64,000 nucleotides of DNA from Sphingobacteriales bacterium (GTDB taxonomy: Bacteria; Bacteroidota; Bacteroidia; Chitinophagales; Chitinophagaceae), in assembly GCA_004144185.1 (NCBI GenBank), contig SEFP01000004.1, positions 124,001 through 188,000 on the forward strand. Reading direction: 5' to 3'. A program made the translations under genes and the position numbers. This document shows positions 16,349 to 25,351 of this stretch, one piece after another. Positions within the stretch are counted from its first letter, which is position 1. Each line of letters begins with the position of its first letter. The notes under the pieces were generated by a model that saw nothing but the letters and a program-made list of their open reading frames with translations, ran no database searches and had not been told where the DNA came from.

Positions 16349-18631
16349 GTGGCCAATTTCTTTCTGCACTGCCGTCGCTTTTGGTCAGTCTGTTTGTCGG
16401 TGCTGCTGCCGTTGCTGGCAGTGGCCCATGAAGGCAAAATTTCCGGAACGGTGGCTACCCGTGGCAATCAGACGCCCTTGCCCAATGCATTAATCTCTAT
16501 ACTGGGCTCCAACCGGCTTACCGTTACCGATGCGCTGGGTAATTTTTCATTTTCGGGCTTGCAGGAAGGATCCTACCGGCTTACGGTGTACCGTCTTGGC
16601 TATTCAACGGACACCCTGTCGGTACAGGTAACCGAGCCGGAGCCAGCCAAAGTGGTCGTGCTGCTGCATACTGCCGGACTGGAACTGGCGGAAGTAGCCG
16701 TAACCGGCAGCAGTCAACGTAATCTGGCATTGGTCAACGAGGTGGATTTTCAGCTGCGCCCCGTACGCACCAGTCAGGATCTGCTGCGGATCGTACCGGG
16801 ATTATTTATAGCCCAGCATGCCGGAGGCGGCAAGGCCGAGCAAATCTTTCTGCGTGGCTTTGATATTGATCACGGTACTGATATTGCCATCTCAGTTGAT
16901 GGGCTGCCGGTAAATATGGTAAGCCATGCTCATGGTCAGGGCTACAGCGACCTCCACTGGGTCATTCCGGAAACGGTAGAGTCGTTCAACTTCGGAAAAG
17001 GCCCGTATAACCCTGAACAGGGCGATTTTTCTACTGCCGGTTTCGTAGCGTTCAAAACCAAAGATGCTGTTGCCCAGAATATGGTTAAAGCGGAGGTGGG
17101 AAATTTCAATACCTACCGCGGGGTGGGCATTTTCAGGTTTCCGTTCAAGGGCGAAGCGCGTCATAAACAAACCGGTTACCTGGCCGGCGAGTATTTCAGA
17201 AGCAACGGACCCTTTGAGGTCTCGCAGGATTTTAAGCGATACAATCTGTTTGGCAAGTACACTGCTTTTCTGAATGCCAGCAACCTGCTGACGCTCACCG
17301 GATCTTTCTTTGCCAGCAATTGGTATGCTTCCGGACAGGTGCCGCAACGGGCTGTAGATCAGGGTATTATTTCCCGCTTCGGCGCCATAGATCCTACAGA
17401 AGGTGGCAATACCGGCCGGATCAACGGCAGCATACAGCTGGCAACTCAACTGGCCAATGGCATTTCGCTGAAAAACCAGTTGTACTACGTGAAATCCAGA
17501 TTCGACCTGTATTCCAATTTTACCTACTTTTTAGAAGACAGTGTCAACGGGGATGGCATTTACCAGCATGAAAACCGGGACATCTTTGGCTACAACAGCT
17601 CGCTAACCAAAGAATCGCATCTGGGCAGTAAAGACCTGACCGTGCGGGCGGGACTCGGGTTGCGCTATGACGATATCAAAAATCTGGGACTGGAAAAGCA
17701 ACGGCAGCGAACGCTACTGGGTGAGTCACTGGCACAAGGCCGCGTTGGCCAGCTCAATGCTGCTGCCTGGATAAGCGGTACGCTGGCACTGACTAAAAAG
17801 CTTCAGGTGATGGGCGCGCTTCGCTATGATGCGTTTCATTTTGATTATCAGAATGACCTGCCGCATCCCGATAGCGACCCGACGACCGCTACAGCTGGCC
17901 GCATCTCGCCCAAGCTTACCGTTTCATATGCAGCGTCCCGAAAAGTGCAGGTCTACTTTAATGCCGGTATGGGCTTTCACTCAAACGATGCCCGTGTAGC
18001 TGTGCCGCAGAACGGCCGCGAAATTTTACCCAAAGCATATGGTGCCGATCTTGGGACCACTTTCAAGCTGGGCCGTCGCATTTTGTTGCAAGGCGCTGTC
18101 TGGGCCTTGCATCTGGACCAGGAATTTGTGTATGTGGGGGATGCCGGTATCGTAGAACCCGGTGGCAAAACCCTGAGACTGGGCGGCGATTTTTCGGCCC
18201 GCGCGCAGCTCACCCGCTGGCTGTATGCCGACCTAGACCTAAACTATTCCCACGGCCGGCTGCTGAGCGCTCCGGAAGGGCAGAATAACATTCCGCTGGC
18301 ACCCAACTTTACCAGCATTGGCGGCTTGTCGGCACAGGCTAAGAACGGACTTAAAGGTGCTATCCGGTATCGCTATATTGCTGACCGGCCTGCCAACGAA
18401 GACAACAGCGTTGTAGCAAAAGGCTATTTTGTAAATGACCTTTCTATGGGGTATACCTATAAGCAGCTCGACTTTGGCGTGACCATCGAAAATTTGTTCA
18501 ACATTGACTGGAACGAAGCCCAGTTTGATACCCAAAGCCGTTTGAAAGGGGAGGCAATGCCAATCTCAGAGCTACATTTTACACCCGGTACGCCGTTTTC
18601 TATTCGGGGCTCGGTAGCGGTTCGTTTCTAA
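16349..18631 (+). CDS. TonB-dependent outer-membrane receptor with carboxypeptidase-like N-domain
   Basis: A 760-residue receptor. A signal peptide ending LLAVAHEG precedes a CarboxypepD_reg-like beta domain (about 30-110: GKISGTVATRGNQTPLPNA). The plug follows (RTSQDLLRIVPGLFIAQH, QIFLRGFDIDHGTDIAISVDG), then the barrel, ending in the aromatic residue of GSVAVRF. The plug is rich in His and Asp near GFDIDHGTD and MVSHAHGQGY, which might suit a metal or metal complex, but that is a guess. The start codon is GTG at 16349. It begins 46 bases after the TPR gene and closes the DUF4331 locus. Confidence 0.9.
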   Translation: MANFFLHCRRFWSVCLSVLLPLLAVAHEGKISGTVATRGNQTPLPNALISILGSNRLTVTDALGNFSFSGLQEGSYRLTVYRLGYSTDTLSVQVTEPEPAKVVVLLHTAGLELAEVAVTGSSQRNLALVNEVDFQLRPVRTSQDLLRIVPGLFIAQHAGGGKAEQIFLRGFDIDHGTDIAISVDGLPVNMVSHAHGQGYSDLHWVIPETVESFNFGKGPYNPEQGDFSTAGFVAFKTKDAVAQNMVKAEVGNFNTYRGVGIFRFPFKGEARHKQTGYLAGEYFRSNGPFEVSQDFKRYNLFGKYTAFLNASNLLTLTGSFFASNWYASGQVPQRAVDQGIISRFGAIDPTEGGNTGRINGSIQLATQLANGISLKNQLYYVKSRFDLYSNFTYFLEDSVNGDGIYQHENRDIFGYNSSLTKESHLGSKDLTVRAGLGLRYDDIKNLGLEKQRQRTLLGESLAQGRVGQLNAAAWISGTLALTKKLQVMGALRYDAFHFDYQNDLPHPDSDPTTATAGRISPKLTVSYAASRKVQVYFNAGMGFHSNDARVAVPQNGREILPKAYGADLGTTFKLGRRILLQGAVWALHLDQEFVYVGDAGIVEPGGKTLRLGGDFSARAQLTRWLYADLDLNYSHGRLLSAPEGQNNIPLAPNFTSIGGLSAQAKNGLKGAIRYRYIADRPANEDNSVVAKGYFVNDLSMGYTYKQLDFGVTIENLFNIDWNEAQFDTQSRLKGEAMPISELHFTPGTPFSIRGSVAVRF

Positions 18632-18636
18632 ACGTT

Positions 18637-18692
18637 TTCCGGAAGTAGAAAAGCAGCTGATGTATACATCAGCTGCTTTTCTACTTCCGGAA
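18637..18692. terminator. Perfect 56-bp palindrome between convergent genes
   Basis: The 28 bases 18637-18664 are the exact reverse complement of 18665-18692, with no unpaired base. Each end is a full TTCCGGAA. It lies between the stop codons of the TonB receptor (+) and the L,D-transpeptidase (-), six bases after the first and 32 before the second. The inner part, AGAAAAGCAGCTGAT and its complement, gives a U-rich 3' side on either strand, so it should terminate both genes. Confidence 0.85.
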
Positions 18693-18724
18693 GATTTTAC
18701 TCGGATAGTTCCGGAAAAAAGTAC

Positions 18725-19606
18725 TTAGAATAAACTAACTGGAAGGGTAGGGACTGCAATCGCAGAATCTGCTTTACCAGGCGCAGCAGCAATCTGGGTA
18801 TTGGCAGGAACCGCAGCTGGCGTCCGGAGATCGCTGCCAGGCAGGCGATCCACTTTTTTGTTTACCCAGTACGCCGATTGCAGGTATTGCTTTTGATTGG
18901 CATAGATAAAGAGGCAGGAGCCGCCTTTGATGTAATTGATTACTTTCTGACTGATCTGGTCATTAACTGCCGGGCATCCCCACGAGCGACCGATGCGCTG
19001 GTTGGCAGCTGCATATGCATTGTTTACGTACGCCGCACCGTGAACTACAATCCCGCGATCAAACGCTGCATCATTGTAGCCGCGATCCTGACCGTGTAGT
19101 CGGAGCGAGGTGCCATGTTCGCCTGTGTAGGTATCGCCGGTCACATAAAAGCCCAGTGAACTTTGGTGACTGTTATTGGTGTTGGAGAAGGCGGTCGCCA
19201 TCATGTCTCCGGAACCCTGACCGTGCGCAACCAGATCATTAAGCAATACTTTTTTGCTTTGCAGATCCAGAATCCACATCCGCTTGTTGCTGGAGGGCAA
19301 TGAAAAATCACAAACGGTAAGAATGTTGCTCCGGTTGCCCAACTTGTCAGCCGACTTTAGATTCAGGTAGCCCGTCAGCGCTTTCTTAAACACGTCCGCG
19401 TTCAGTCGCTCGCTACCGCTGAAGTCAATCTGGCGATACAACGTTCCTGCATACTCGTCGATGGCTGTAGCGCCATTTTTCTCACTGGATGGAGCGGCAA
19501 TCTTAGGAGCGTTGGTTTCCGGAAAATTGGGAACATCAGCCAGCATTTGCTTGCTGCTAACGGCTATGATCGAGGCTACGGCCAGTAATAAAATGCGTTT
19601 TGTCAT
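18725..19606 (-). CDS. L,D-transpeptidase (murein, YkuD_2 type), exported
   Basis: A 293-residue exported enzyme that would cross-link or modify peptidoglycan. An N-terminal hydrophobic segment (ILLLAVASIIAV) is followed by a low-complexity linker and the catalytic domain from about residue 95. The family signature is VVHGAAY with His189 and RSWGCPAVN with catalytic Cys211. The C-terminal tail is Ala/Pro-rich and ends AVPTLPVSLF. A second copy of that tail survives at 10462-10584 beyond the DUF4331 locus. Faces the TonB receptor and shares its palindromic terminator. Confidence 0.88.
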   Translation of the reverse strand: MTKRILLLAVASIIAVSSKQMLADVPNFPETNAPKIAAPSSEKNGATAIDEYAGTLYRQIDFSGSERLNADVFKKALTGYLNLKSADKLGNRSNILTVCDFSLPSSNKRMWILDLQSKKVLLNDLVAHGQGSGDMMATAFSNTNNSHQSSLGFYVTGDTYTGEHGTSLRLHGQDRGYNDAAFDRGIVVHGAAYVNNAYAAANQRIGRSWGCPAVNDQISQKVINYIKGGSCLFIYANQKQYLQSAYWVNKKVDRLPGSDLRTPAAVPANTQIAAAPGKADSAIAVPTLPVSLF

Positions 19607-19766
19607 GAAGGGTCTAGATAGGTGAAGTAGGGTGTCTTTTCAAATTCGGTCTTTATAAAGATAAGACACGTTGAGCCTCCTGCAAAGTCCATGGCACGGT
19701 TTTAACAAGGTGTTACCTTCGCCTTTTTGGACGCTTTAGGAGTGGATTTGAATGGTCATCGGGCCC

Positions 19767-19798
19767 TTGCCGGACCGTTTCCGGAACCCGTACATTTG
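19767..19798 (+). promoter_or_regulatory. Promoter of the thiolase gene
   Basis: TTG at 19767-19769 and TACATTTG at 19791-19798 are 21 bases apart, fitting the Bacteroidota TTG / TAnnTTTG layout. A TTCCGGAA copy lies between them. The ATG is 29 bases downstream. Confidence 0.6.
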
Positions 19799-19827
19799 TG
19801 CCGTTCAACACAATTCTGATAAAACTG

Positions 19828-21012
19828 ATGATAAAAGATGTTTGTATCGTTTCGGCGGTACGTACGCCGATTGGCAGTTGGGGCGGAAGCCTTAAAAGCC
19901 TGTCTGCCACCGATTTGGGCGCTGCTGCCATTCAGGGCGCTGTGAGCCGCGCCGGTATTGATTCCGGAACCGTTACGGATGTATTGATGGGCTGCGTTTT
20001 GCAGGCTAATTTGGGACAGGCACCTGCCCGCCAGGCGGCAAAAAAAGCCGGTCTTCCGGATACCGTAAACTGTACGACGGTCAACAAGGTTTGTGCATCC
20101 GGACTGAAAGCGATTATGCAGGGCGCACAGGCCATTATGCTGGGCGACGCTGAAGTGGTAGTTGCCGGCGGTATGGAAAGCATGAGCAATGTTCCCTTCT
20201 ACAGCCCGGATCTGCGCTGGGGCAATAAGTACGGAAACGTACAGCTGGTTGACGGACTGAGCAAGGATGGCCTGACAGACGTGTATCACAACTACGCGAT
20301 GGGCAACGCGGCTGAACTGTGTGCAACAGAATGCAACGTCAGCCGGGAAGATCAGGATGCATTTGCGATCGAAAGCTATAACCGCAGCCAGAAGGCGCAG
20401 GAAGCCGGATTGTTCGAGGCTGAGATTGTACCGGTTTCCATTCCACAACGGAAAGGCGATCCGGTAATGGTGGCGAAGGACGAGGAAATGTGGAACGTAA
20501 AGTTTGATAAGATTCCAACCCTTCAATCGGCCTTCGTAAAAGGTGGTTCTGTTACCGCTGCCAATGCTTCTACCATGAATGATGGGGCTGCTGCGGTAGT
20601 GCTGATGAGCGTCGAAAAAGCTACTGAACTGGGTCTGAAACCCTTGGCGGTAATCAAAGGCTATGCCGATGCCGAGCAGGCACCGGAATGGTTCACGACC
20701 TCCCCGTCGATTGCTGTTCCTAAAGCGGTTGCGAAAGCCGGTCTGAAGATGGACGACATCGCGTACTTCGAACTGAACGAAGCCTTCTCGGTCGTGGGAC
20801 TGGCCAACATCCGGAAGATGGGGCTGAAGCCGGAGCAGGTCAATGTAAACGGTGGTGCGGTATCTATCGGTCACCCGCTGGGTGCCTCCGGCGCGCGCAT
20901 TCTGGTGACGCTGCTAAACGTACTGCAACAGAAAGACGCCCAATACGGTGCCGTTGGCATTTGCAACGGTGGCGGCGGTGCCAGTGCTCTGGTGCTGGAG
21001 CGCATGGCGTAA
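19828..21012 (+). CDS. Acetyl-CoA C-acetyltransferase (thiolase)
   Basis: A 394-residue thiolase, the enzyme that joins or splits acyl-CoA and acetyl-CoA in fatty-acid oxidation or acetoacetyl-CoA formation. The nucleophile Cys lies in VNKVCASGLKA (about residue 90). The His motif is VNGGAVSIGHPLGASGARI and the second catalytic Cys is in GAVGICNGGGGAS. The N-terminus MIKDVCIVSAVRTPIGSWGG matches the family start, so the GTG 30 bases upstream is not used. Length is normal. It is flanked by a promoter and a terminator and appears monocistronic. Confidence 0.95.
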   Translation: MIKDVCIVSAVRTPIGSWGGSLKSLSATDLGAAAIQGAVSRAGIDSGTVTDVLMGCVLQANLGQAPARQAAKKAGLPDTVNCTTVNKVCASGLKAIMQGAQAIMLGDAEVVVAGGMESMSNVPFYSPDLRWGNKYGNVQLVDGLSKDGLTDVYHNYAMGNAAELCATECNVSREDQDAFAIESYNRSQKAQEAGLFEAEIVPVSIPQRKGDPVMVAKDEEMWNVKFDKIPTLQSAFVKGGSVTAANASTMNDGAAAVVLMSVEKATELGLKPLAVIKGYADAEQAPEWFTTSPSIAVPKAVAKAGLKMDDIAYFELNEAFSVVGLANIRKMGLKPEQVNVNGGAVSIGHPLGASGARILVTLLNVLQQKDAQYGAVGICNGGGGASALVLERMA

Positions 21013-21031
21013 TTGCTTTTAACTGAAATTG

Positions 21032-21064
21032 AAAAAGCTATCCGGAAAACCCGGATAGCTTTTT
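21032..21064 (+). terminator. Terminator after thiolase
   Basis: AAAAAGCTATCCGG at 21032-21045 pairs with CCGGATAGCTTTTT at 21051-21064. Confidence 0.88.
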
Positions 21065-21111
21065 CTTTTAAAGGCAACTCCGGAATTCAGGCATCCGGAA
21101 TCAAAATTGAA

Positions 21112-21807
21112 CTAAGCCGGTAAGGCCGCTTTTTCATGAATGGCGTCCCGGCTCCATTGCAGGGCCAGTTCCAGCTGTTCGGTCGGGTCGAGGTTGGTGT
21201 TGTCCAGTACGCGGGCATCTTCCGCTTTCCGGAGTGGACTTTCGTCCCGGTTGGAGTCGATGTAGTCGCGCAGTTCCAGGTTGCGCTGAACCTCTTCGAT
21301 GGTAACCGGCTGCTTTTTGCTTTCCAGTTCATGGAAGCGACGGACCACCCGGATGGCCGGATCAGCGGTCATAAAAATCTTTAGCTCGGCATCCGGAAAC
21401 ACCACTGTACCGATATCCCGGCCGTCCATGACAACACCGCCGGACTGGGACAGGGCTTTTTGTTGCGCGACGGCAAAAATTCGAACCGATTTAATGGCAG
21501 CAACTTCGCTTACTTTTTCGGCGACCAGCATTTCGCGGATGCGGTGGGTGACGTCTTCACCGTTGAGTAACACGCAATCCTGTGCCATACCGGGCACGAT
21601 TGAAATTTCGATTTCCTGCAGGGCCTGGGCGACTTCATCAGCTGCATTCAGGTCGATTGCATTGCGCAGGAAGTGCAGGGTGACGGCGCGGTACATGGCA
21701 CCGCTGTCGATATAGGCATAGCCTAATTTCTTGGCCAGTTGTTTTGCCAACGTGCTTTTACCACAAGAGGAAAATCCATCAATCGCAATCTTGATCCGAG
21801 GGTGCAT
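21112..21807 (-). CDS. cmk: Cytidylate kinase
   Basis: Phosphorylates CMP and dCMP using ATP. The 231-residue protein starts MHPRIKIAIDG with the P-loop GFSSCGKST (11-19). It has YIDSGAMYRAVTL and VVMDGRDIGTVVFPDAELKIFMTA, both diagnostic for Cmk. The frame is open upstream, but a TAnnTTTG box ends five bases before Met at 21807, so the protein should start here. Length is normal for the family. Faces the thiolase gene. Confidence 0.95.
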   Translation of the reverse strand: MHPRIKIAIDGFSSCGKSTLAKQLAKKLGYAYIDSGAMYRAVTLHFLRNAIDLNAADEVAQALQEIEISIVPGMAQDCVLLNGEDVTHRIREMLVAEKVSEVAAIKSVRIFAVAQQKALSQSGGVVMDGRDIGTVVFPDAELKIFMTADPAIRVVRRFHELESKKQPVTIEEVQRNLELRDYIDSNRDESPLRKAEDARVLDNTNLDPTEQLELALQWSRDAIHEKAALPA

Positions 21808-21812
21808 AGGCA

Positions 21813-21820
21813 CAAAAGTA
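21813..21820 (-). promoter_or_regulatory. -7 box of cmk, five bases before the start codon
   Basis: TACTTTTG on the minus strand is a perfect TAnnTTTG. Only five bases separate it from the ATG of cmk, so transcription would begin at or next to the start codon. Confidence 0.55.
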
Positions 21821-21925
21821 GCGCACCCGACCAGAATGCAGGACTGTTCTGTAACATTTATTATGTAAATAAATATGATGTTTGTCAGAGTGTAGATGTG
21901 TTGTTTCCGGAAGCGATTTTGCCTT

Positions 21926-21956
21926 AAAAAATCCCCCGCCGGATACCAGCAGGGGA
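21926..21956 (-). terminator. Probable terminator of the M20 peptidase gene
   Basis: On the minus strand an imperfect GC-rich stem (CCCCTGC facing GGCGGGG) is followed by ATTTTTT, about 50 bases after the peptidase stop codon. Confidence 0.45.
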
Positions 21957-22002
21957 GTGGGGAGTGTTTCAATATGTCCGGAGGGAAAGTTTCCGGAGTT
22001 TA

Positions 22003-23373
22003 TCATTTCTGCATTTCTGCAAAGTATTTGTGGAAATACGGGATGGTCTCAATGCCTTTGTAATAGTTGGCCAGATCGTACTTCTCGTTTGGCGAGTGGA
22101 TGTTGTCGTTGTCCAGTCCAAAACCCATCAGTACGGTTTTCAGACCCAGCACGTGCTCAAACAACGCCACAATCGGAATGGAGCCGCCACCACGGGTCGG
22201 AATCGGAGCCTTGCCAAAAGCCGTTTCCAGCGCCTTGGCTGCTGCTTTATAGGCAATGCTGTCTGTAGGGGTTACTACGGGTTCGCCGCCGTGATGCGGG
22301 GTTACTTTGACCTGAATGGAAGCTGGTGCGAGACTTTCAAAATGCTTCCGGAACAGCTCGGAGATTTCGTCGCTGACCTGATTCGGTACCAACCGCATGG
22401 AGATTTTAGCAAAGGCCTTGGACGGCAGTACTGTCTTGGCGCCTTCGCCGGTGTAGCCGCCCCAGATACCATTCACGTCCAAGGTAGGGCGGATACCGGT
22501 GCGCTCCAGCGTGGTGTAGCCATCTTCACCCCAACCTTCTTTTACGCCCAGCTCTTCATTGTATTCGTTCTGATTAAATGGCGCATCGTTGAGGGCTTTA
22601 CGCTCTTCGGCGTTCAGTTCGACGACTTTATCGTAGAAGCCTTCAACCATAATCCGGCCGTTTTCGTCGTGAAGCGAAGCAATCATCCGGCACAGTTCGT
22701 TGCAGGGATTGTTGACGGCACCGCCGTATACACCCGAGTGCAGGTCGCGGTTCGGTCCGGTTACTTCCACTTCCATATAGGCCAGTCCACGCAGTCCGGT
22801 CTCAATGCTCGGATGCTCCATCGAAATCATAGACGTATCACTCACCAGAACGATATCGGCTTTTAGCAATTCTTTATGGCTTTCCAGGAAGGTTGCCAGA
22901 TTGGACGAGCCAACTTCTTCTTCGCCTTCGATCATAAACTTGACGTTGCAGGCCAAGGTGCTGGTAGCATTCATGACTTCCAGCGCTTTGACGTGCATAA
23001 ACATCTGCCCTTTATCATCCGCCGCACCACGGGCATAGACCTTGCCATCTTTTACGACGGGTTCAAACGGACCGCTGGTCCACAGCTCCAGCGGATCGGC
23101 TGGCTGCACGTCGTAGTGACCATAGACGAGCACAGTGGGTACATCGTTGCTGACGAATTTCTCGCCGTAGACAATCGGGTGGCCTTCGGTCGGAAAGATT
23201 TCGGCTTTGTCGCAACCTGCTTTCAGCAAAGAGTCTTTAACGGCATCAGCGCAACGGGCTACATCCTTGGTATAGGCACGGTCGGCGCTCACACTCGGAA
23301 TACGCAACAGTTCAAGCAGCTCGTTCAGAAAACGGTCTTTATTTTGATTGATAAAGTCTTGCTGGGAATTCAT
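22003..23373 (-). CDS. M20 family dipeptidase
   Basis: A 456-residue cytoplasmic metallopeptidase of the M20 (carnosinase/CNDP-like) group. Zinc ligands are visible in LVYGHYDVQPADPLELW (His and the bridging Asp nearby), in RGAADDKGQMFMHVKAL, in MIEGEEEVGSSNL (catalytic Glu), and a C-terminal His in NDNIHSPNEKYDL. The dimerisation domain includes DLHSGVYGGAVNNPCNELCRM. The start at 23373 (MNSQQDFINQNKDRF) is chosen over a longer frame. It is divergent from queA, with a 240-base shared upstream region. The natural substrate is not known. Confidence 0.93.
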   Translation of the reverse strand: MNSQQDFINQNKDRFLNELLELLRIPSVSADRAYTKDVARCADAVKDSLLKAGCDKAEIFPTEGHPIVYGEKFVSNDVPTVLVYGHYDVQPADPLELWTSGPFEPVVKDGKVYARGAADDKGQMFMHVKALEVMNATSTLACNVKFMIEGEEEVGSSNLATFLESHKELLKADIVLVSDTSMISMEHPSIETGLRGLAYMEVEVTGPNRDLHSGVYGGAVNNPCNELCRMIASLHDENGRIMVEGFYDKVVELNAEERKALNDAPFNQNEYNEELGVKEGWGEDGYTTLERTGIRPTLDVNGIWGGYTGEGAKTVLPSKAFAKISMRLVPNQVSDEISELFRKHFESLAPASIQVKVTPHHGGEPVVTPTDSIAYKAAAKALETAFGKAPIPTRGGGSIPIVALFEHVLGLKTVLMGFGLDNDNIHSPNEKYDLANYYKGIETIPYFHKYFAEMQK

Positions 23374-23544
23374 AGCGGTGGTTTGGAAGTGAATAAAGCA
23401 GGAAATGGCGTCTGACCATTCCGGAATGCGCTGCAAAGAAAAGACAGTTTGCAGCCGCAGCAATAAATCTGCCACCTGAAAAATAGATTTCCACATCGTT
23501 TTCGTTCCGGAAAAGAAGTCCTATCTTATGTGATGTATAATATA

Positions 23545-23576
23545 TTTGGTAATATGTATTAAAATAAGTATCTTTG
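23545..23576 (+). promoter_or_regulatory. Promoter of queA
   Basis: TTTG at 23545-23548 and TATCTTTG at 23569-23576 with 20 bases between them match the Bacteroidota consensus very well. The start codon is 37 bases downstream. Confidence 0.7.
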
Positions 23577-23613
23577 CGCTCTTTTCTCCGAAAAAACCGT
23601 CCCTTCCTCCTAC

Positions 23614-24663
23614 ATGAAATTATCGCAGTTTCACTTCGATTTGCCGCTTAATCTGATCGCCCAGCATCCGGCCAAAAACCGTGACGAGGCCCGTATGATG
23701 GTGGTTCACCGCCGTACCGGACAGATTGAGCATAAAGTCTTTAAAAACATTGTAGAGTACTTCGACGATAAAGACGTCATGGTAGTCAACAACACCAAGG
23801 TGTTCCCGGCGCGTCTCTACGGTCGCAAGGAAAAAACCGGTGCCCAGATTGAAGTGTTTTTGTTGCGCGAACTCAACAAAGCCAACCGGCTCTGGGATGT
23901 GATCGTAGAACCGGCCCGTAAAATCCGCGTAGGCAACAAACTGTATTTCGGTGATAACGACGAACTGATTGCCGAAGTTGTTGACAATACCACCAGCCGC
24001 GGCCGTACCATCCGCTTCATCTTTGATGGGGATGACGCCGCCTTCCGGAAAATGCTTGATTTCCTGGGTGAAACGCCGTTGCCCCGCTACATCAAACGGA
24101 CGCCGGATGACAATGACCGCGACCGTTACCAGACCGTATATGCCAAGCACGAAGGCGCGGTAGCTGCTCCAACGGCTGGTTTGCACTTTAGCCGTGAACT
24201 GATCAAACGTCTCGAAATCGTAGGGGTGAAGTTTGCCGAAACCACGCTCCATGCGGGTCTCAACACCTTCCGTCCGATTGAAGTCGAAGACCTGACCAAA
24301 CACAAGATGGATGCCGAGTACTTCAAAATCGACGACTTCAACTCGGCGATTATTAACACGGCACTCGACCAGCAACGCCGCGTCTGCGCCATCGGTACCA
24401 CCACCATGCGCGTGCTGGAAACGTCTATGACCGCGCGCAACCGCATCAAATCGTCTGAAGGCTGGACCAACATCTTTATTCATCCGCCGTACAAGTTTTC
24501 GATTGCCGATTCGCTGGTGACCAACTTCCACCTGCCTAAAACCAGCCTTATGATCATGGCCGCCGCTTTTGCCGGTTATGACCTGTTGATGGAAGCGTAT
24601 CAGACCGCTATCAAGGAAAAGTACCGGTTTTACGACTACGGAGACGCGCTGCTGATTCTGTAA
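23614..24663 (+). CDS. queA: S-adenosylmethionine:tRNA ribosyltransferase-isomerase
   Basis: QueA transfers and rearranges the ribosyl part of SAM onto 7-aminomethyl-7-deazaguanine in tRNA, making epoxyqueuosine. The 349-residue protein has family marks throughout: [90 protein letters not shown], and the end [12 protein letters not shown]. Length is normal. It has its own promoter and a terminator, so it is probably a single-gene unit. Confidence 0.97.
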   Translation: MKLSQFHFDLPLNLIAQHPAKNRDEARMMVVHRRTGQIEHKVFKNIVEYFDDKDVMVVNNTKVFPARLYGRKEKTGAQIEVFLLRELNKANRLWDVIVEPARKIRVGNKLYFGDNDELIAEVVDNTTSRGRTIRFIFDGDDAAFRKMLDFLGETPLPRYIKRTPDDNDRDRYQTVYAKHEGAVAAPTAGLHFSRELIKRLEIVGVKFAETTLHAGLNTFRPIEVEDLTKHKMDAEYFKIDDFNSAIINTALDQQRRVCAIGTTTMRVLETSMTARNRIKSSEGWTNIFIHPPYKFSIADSLVTNFHLPKTSLMIMAAAFAGYDLLMEAYQTAIKEKYRFYDYGDALLIL

Positions 24664-24704
24664 TCAGGCTTCCGGAAAGCTAGTTTCTTTTAAAAAATCT
24701 CTGC

Positions 24705-24740
24705 TTTACCCGCCGGCGACATACGTTTCCGGCGGGTAAA
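24705..24740 (+). terminator. Terminator after queA
   Basis: TTTACCCGCCGG at 24705-24716 pairs with CCGGCGGGTAAA at 24729-24740. The T-rich stretch after it also contains the TTTCTTTG box that may serve gmhA. Confidence 0.7.
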
Positions 24741-24756
24741 TCGTTTCTTTGTCAGT

Positions 24757-25344
24757 ATGAAGGGTCAAATCGAATCCATTCTCCAAAAAGCTATTGCTAC
24801 CAAAGCTGCCGTACTGGCCGATGCTGAACTGCTGACCCGGATTGAGCAGGTGGTCACCTGTTGCACCGATGCATTCCGGGACGGTCATAAAGTGTTGTTC
24901 TGCGGCAATGGTGGTTCAGCTGCCGATGCCCAGCACTTAGCGGCAGAATTCAGCGGCCGGTTTTATACCGACCGGAATCCGTTGCCATCCGAAGCCTTGC
25001 ACTGCAATACCAGTTACCTGACGGCCGTAGGCAATGACTATGGTTTTGAAAATGTGTACAGTCGCGCCGTACGGGGGCACGGCAAAGCCGGTGATGTGCT
25101 GGTAGGACTCTCGACTTCCGGAAACTCGGAAAACATTCTGCGGGCGTTTGACGTGGCCCGTGAACTGGGTATGACGACGGTTGGATTTACCGGTGATACC
25201 GGTGGAAAAATGGCTGACAAAAGTGATTTTCTGATCAATATTCCATCCAAAGACACCCCGCGCATTCAGGAGTGTCACATAACTGTCGGACATATCGTTT
25301 GTCAGCTGGTAGAGGCCAAACTTTTTGAGGAATCAGTTGTCTGA
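24757..25344 (+). CDS. gmhA: Phosphoheptose isomerase (SIS domain)
   Basis: GmhA converts sedoheptulose 7-phosphate to heptose 7-phosphate, the first step to activated heptose for surface glycans. The 195-residue SIS-domain protein shows FCGNGGSAADAQHLAAEF, VGLSTSGNSENIL, and the C-terminal QECHITVGHIVCQLVE with the catalytic His. Length is normal. It lies seven bases before a HAD phosphatase gene, which would carry out the next type of step. A TTTCTTTG element ends five bases before the ATG. Confidence 0.9.
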   Translation: MKGQIESILQKAIATKAAVLADAELLTRIEQVVTCCTDAFRDGHKVLFCGNGGSAADAQHLAAEFSGRFYTDRNPLPSEALHCNTSYLTAVGNDYGFENVYSRAVRGHGKAGDVLVGLSTSGNSENILRAFDVARELGMTTVGFTGDTGGKMADKSDFLINIPSKDTPRIQECHITVGHIVCQLVEAKLFEESVV

Positions 25345-25351
25345 TACAGGT

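Noticed and set aside
22003-24531. Long plus- and minus-strand frames opposite the M20 peptidase and queA genes
   Set aside because: They mirror genes with complete family motifs and show no domain of their own.
24744-24751. Full promoter call for gmhA
   Set aside because: TTTCTTTG lacks the A of TAnnTTTG and has no TTG at the right distance; kept only as part of the spacing observation.
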